From: Flavobacterium sp. AED
Lineage (GTDB): Bacteria; Bacteroidota; Bacteroidia; Flavobacteriales; Flavobacteriaceae
Direction of reading: 5' to 3'
Assembly: GCF_000812945.1 (NCBI RefSeq)
Contig: NZ_JSYM01000001.1
Location: 1,550,001 to 1,614,000 of the forward strand
Length of the DNA stretch: 64,000 bases
Shown here: piece by piece, positions 61,705 through 64,000 of the stretch
Position numbering within the stretch: position 1 is the first letter of the stretch
How the letters are laid out: each line of letters begins with the position of its first letter
Position numbers and translations under genes: made by a program
Notes under the pieces: model-generated
The model's input: only the letters and a program-made list of their open reading frames with translations
What the model was told of the DNA's origin: nothing
Databases searched by the model: none

Positions 61705-61735
61705 AGCCGAACTGAGTAATTTTCAGTTCGGCTTT
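61703..61735. terminator. Bidirectional terminator between convergent genes
   Basis: AAAGCCGAACTGA (61703-61715) pairs perfectly with TCAGTTCGGCTTT (61723-61735), seven-base loop. A/T flanks on both sides let it serve both the DUF4249 gene and the minus-strand lipoprotein gene. Confidence 0.85.
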
Positions 61736-61755
61736 AAATCAAAAGTTTAAATTAT

Positions 61756-63138
61756 TTATCTTTCAAAAGATTTTAAGAAATTCTCAAATTTAGTTTCAAG
61801 ATCATCAAATCCTGTCGAAAAGTAAGAGCTCATAGCAACTTCAGTCCCATCGCCAAACTTCAAGTAAAGCACTTCATCGTAATATTGCATAGTAATTATC
61901 TCACCATTACCATTATATGACCAATATCCACCAGCGGTAGAATTATCAGCAACCCATACAGGTAATTCATTATCATAGCTATATCCTTTTTCTGAACGGT
62001 AGATAACGTCAGCTATCTTAGTTCCGTCTTTTTTAGATACTAAAATTAGTTTCGCGTTTTTATTGGAATTAATCACATTGCCTTCAGAATACTTTTTATT
62101 GTATGTGTTTTCAGCTGTGTAGTAGGCTTTGAAGTCAGCTTTAGAGCTTTGATAATCAGGATAATCAGGATAAACTAAGCTTTTGTCTAAAGCTTCCTCA
62201 TCTTTAGTTTGTGTAGTGATATCCATATCGGCTACGATGATAAAGTTATCCATGATTTGAATTAAACCATTTGCTTTACCTTGGTATTGAATAAGATTAT
62301 CATCTTTTATTAAAGCATCAATATCAGCAGTACTTCCGGAGGTAAACGAAACTAAATTTTTCCCGTTATACGTAAAAGAAGATTTTGCAGTGTTTTGTGT
62401 TGCTTTCTTACTCCCGCTGATTTCATATGTATATCCATCGTTCAAAACCATTTTAAAACTAGATTCGTTTGGCGTTTCTACTGTACCAGTATATTTTGCG
62501 TTCGTTGCAAAAGTAGCAGCTTGTACATTATCAATAGTTAAAGTTGCATCAACCGAAGTAGGTAAATAAAACTCGTCATTTATAGATGGAGTTTGAATAT
62601 AATCATCAGTTTTTGGATCATATACCCAGTTTCCGTAAGTGTCTTCAAGTTTTATTTTTATGTTTGAAGAAGTACTTTTAGAGGATAACGATGCGTTGTT
62701 TGCAGTTTGGCTTGCTTTTGCAGGGAAAATAAATTTTAATTCAGTAGTAGATGTCGTTTTAATCCAAATTTGTTTCGAATTATTCCATGTGTAAATCCCA
62801 TATACATCAGAAACATTTAGGATGTCTTCTATCTGATTGTCATTTTTTCCATTGAATATGTCTACAGAATTAATACTTAATAAATTCCCAAGATTTTGTA
62901 TGGCCTCAATCGCTCCAGATGTTTTTGATTTGTCCATTTGAACTAACATATCATTGGCTTCTGCTTCTAATTTTACTTTTTGTTGAGATGGAGTTAATTT
63001 GGAATATGGTTGTGTAGTAATATTTGCAATTTGCTCGCTTAGGCTTTCTTCAGGAAGATTGGCAGGTTCATCATTATTACTACAAGAGATTGTAAGTTGT
63101 GAAATAATCACTGAAAAGAAAATGATTTTTTTAATCAT
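61756..63138 (-). CDS. Unrecognised lipoprotein
   Basis: A 460-residue protein with a lipobox (LTISC, Cys19) followed by an Asp/Glu-rich stretch, a helical part with TTQPYSKLTPSQQKVKLEAEANDML (about 41-65), and then beta-rich sequence with Trp, Tyr and Asp-rich segments such as TYGNWVYDPKTDDYIQTPS and VYPDYPDYQSSKADFKAYYT. I do not recognise a family. It should be attached to the outer membrane. It is a single-gene unit with its own promoter, a hairpin in the leader and palindromes around the promoter, so its expression is probably controlled. Confidence 0.8.
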   Translation of the reverse strand: MIKKIIFFSVIISQLTISCSNNDEPANLPEESLSEQIANITTQPYSKLTPSQQKVKLEAEANDMLVQMDKSKTSGAIEAIQNLGNLLSINSVDIFNGKNDNQIEDILNVSDVYGIYTWNNSKQIWIKTTSTTELKFIFPAKASQTANNASLSSKSTSSNIKIKLEDTYGNWVYDPKTDDYIQTPSINDEFYLPTSVDATLTIDNVQAATFATNAKYTGTVETPNESSFKMVLNDGYTYEISGSKKATQNTAKSSFTYNGKNLVSFTSGSTADIDALIKDDNLIQYQGKANGLIQIMDNFIIVADMDITTQTKDEEALDKSLVYPDYPDYQSSKADFKAYYTAENTYNKKYSEGNVINSNKNAKLILVSKKDGTKIADVIYRSEKGYSYDNELPVWVADNSTAGGYWSYNGNGEIITMQYYDEVLYLKFGDGTEVAMSSYFSTGFDDLETKFENFLKSFER

Positions 63139-63167
63139 GGGGTAAATTTGAAGTTAGAAATAAATGG

Positions 63168-63190
63168 AATCAAACCGTTATAGTTTGATT
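63168..63190 (-). other. Hairpin in the lipoprotein gene leader
   Basis: AATCAAAC (63168-63175) and GTTTGATT (63183-63190) are complementary around a seven-base loop, inside the predicted untranslated leader. Confidence 0.4.
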
Positions 63191-63251
63191 TTATGATAGA
63201 TTGGAAACTAAAGGTTTTTATTAAAAAATAACCTACAATTTTAATCTATGA

Positions 63252-63326
63252 CAAAACTAAAATAATTAGAATATTCTTACAATACCCACTTTTAGTGATA
63301 TTCACTAAAAAACCTAATTAGAATAT
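63252..63326 (-). promoter_or_regulatory. Promoter of the lipoprotein gene with palindromes and direct repeats
   Basis: On the minus strand TTG (63282-63280), 20 bases, then TAGTTTTG (63259-63252). The palindrome AGAATATTCT (63268-63277) sits between these elements, TTTTAGTGA-TAT-TCACTAAAA (63290-63310) lies just upstream, and TAATTAGAATAT occurs twice (63263-63274 and 63315-63326). Confidence 0.55.
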
Positions 63327-63350
63327 ACTCATCAGATGAAATTAGATTTT

Positions 63351-63358
63351 TATCTTTG
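63351..63358 (+). promoter_or_regulatory. Promoter -7 element of the hydrolase gene
   Basis: TATCTTTG matches TAnnTTTG, 39 bases before the ATG at 63398. No clear -33 TTG. Confidence 0.5.
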
Positions 63359-63397
63359 TAAGATGTTTCGGTTCTAAAAAATAAATTTTAAATTAAT

Positions 63398-64000
63398 ATG
63401 CTCTACTCAAAAATAGAAGGTTCAGGACAACCACTTTTAATTCTCCACGGATTTCTTGGAATGTCTGACAATTGGAAAACACTCGGAACACAATTTGCTG
63501 CTGATTTTCAAGTTCACATTCTCGATTTACGCAATCACGGCAGAAGTCTACATTCAGAAGAATTCAGTTATGAAATCATGGTTCAGGATGTTTTTGAATA
63601 TTGTCAAGCCCATACTTTAGAAAACATCAATATCATTGGGCATTCAATGGGCGGGAAAGTAGCCATGCTTTTGGCAACAACGCATCCCGAATTAGTAGAC
63701 AAATTGATTGTCGCGGACATTGGACCAAAATTTTATCCACAACACCATCAGGATATTTTGGCGGGATTAAATGCAGTTGATTTTTCAATAAAACCAAGTC
63801 GCAACGAAGTCGAGGAAATTATGGCAAAATACATTCCTGATTTTGGGACACGACAATTCCTGATGAAAAATTTGTATTGGCAAGAGCCGGGACAACTCGC
63901 ATTCCGATTTAATTTGGAAGTTTTCAATACTAAAATGGATGAAATAGGAGTTCCATTGCCAGAAAATTTAATTTTCGAGAAACCAACTTTGTTCATTCGT
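63398..64000 (+). CDS. Alpha/beta-fold hydrolase, YbfF-like esterase (3' end missing)
   Basis: The frame from ATG 63398 is open for 201 codons to the window end, so the C-terminus is cut off. LLILHGFLGMSDNW gives the oxyanion-hole His-Gly, RNHGRS the family motif, and GHSMGGKVA the nucleophile elbow with the catalytic Ser. These match YbfF-like esterases of about 255 residues, whose natural substrates are unclear. The catalytic His would lie beyond the window. Confidence 0.88.
   Translation, partial: MLYSKIEGSGQPLLILHGFLGMSDNWKTLGTQFAADFQVHILDLRNHGRSLHSEEFSYEIMVQDVFEYCQAHTLENINIIGHSMGGKVAMLLATTHPELVDKLIVADIGPKFYPQHHQDILAGLNAVDFSIKPSRNEVEEIMAKYIPDFGTRQFLMKNLYWQEPGQLAFRFNLEVFNTKMDEIGVPLPENLIFEKPTLFIR

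Noticed and set aside
1..64000. Search for CRISPR arrays, tRNA/rRNA genes, integrases, transposases and T9SS cargo C-terminal domains
   Set aside because: None seen by eye; intergenic gaps are mostly too short for RNA genes, and no regularly spaced repeats were found.

Overview
The window is about two thirds A+T and reads as a chromosome segment of a gliding Bacteroidota bacterium, most likely Flavobacterium or a close relative. The support is threefold. Type IX secretion and gliding genes are present (sprA, a remB-like gene, a PorP/SprF-family gene, porG). The gene families are typical of Flavobacteriia (DUF4270, DUF4249, DUF4403, DUF4907, CRTAC1-like, dodecin). Many intergenic regions carry the Bacteroidota promoter pattern TTG-N17-23-TAnnTTTG. 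No rRNA, tRNA, CRISPR array, transposase or prophage gene was seen. Almost every base is in a gene; the only gene-free stretch over 300 bases is 38738-39265.

Layout. 1-4912: a CRTAC1-like FG-GAP protein (cut by the window edge), a vanadium-haloperoxidase-like lipoprotein and a membrane-anchored GyrI-like protein. 4943-12230: a sugar operon behind two LacI-type palindromes, encoding an SLC45-like transporter, a PfkB sugar kinase, a sucrose-phosphorylase-like GH13 enzyme, a second MFS transporter and a neutral-type trehalase with a calcium loop. 12305-15850: CBS protein, malic enzyme and ruvA. 15874-26972: sprA, gcvH, a VanZ-like gene, deoC and a remB-like gene. 27079-32178: cytochrome oxidase assembly and subunit genes (heme O synthase, two subunit III proteins, subunit IV, a copper-site-less SCO relative, a true SCO, DUF420, a small CxxC protein). 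32189-38737: DUF4403 lipoprotein, TolC plus efflux adaptor, tsaB, MscS channel and a repeat-rich helical protein. 38738-39265: gene-free, with a palindrome and a structured repeat. 39266-42153: dodecin, Nfu-type scaffold, PorP/SprF protein and gamma carbonic anhydrase. 42167-49030: two divergent operons that look like one regulated surface module (outer-membrane protein, kelch lipoprotein, DUF4907, LytS-type kinase and LytTR regulator on one side; DUF4270 lipoprotein and outer-membrane protein on the other). 49032-57568: murI, two Skp-like chaperones, bamA, uppS, porG, nadK and a CBS protein, all on the minus strand. 57682-64000: pdxJ, a TonB receptor with a DUF4249 lipoprotein, an unrecognised lipoprotein and the start of an alpha/beta hydrolase.

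How it fits together. The window is mostly core metabolism and envelope biogenesis with several surface and secretion genes among them. The least ordinary parts are: the sugar operon, whose enzymes predict phosphorolysis of a sucrose-like disaccharide plus trehalose hydrolysis under LacI-family control; the kelch/DUF4907/LytS-LytTR/DUF4270 module, whose two promoters carry the same octamer in matching positions; the structured repeat in the gene-free stretch; and a SCO paralogue that has lost its copper ligands. The kelch/LytTR module is the best candidate here for a little-described system, but its function cannot be read from the sequence.
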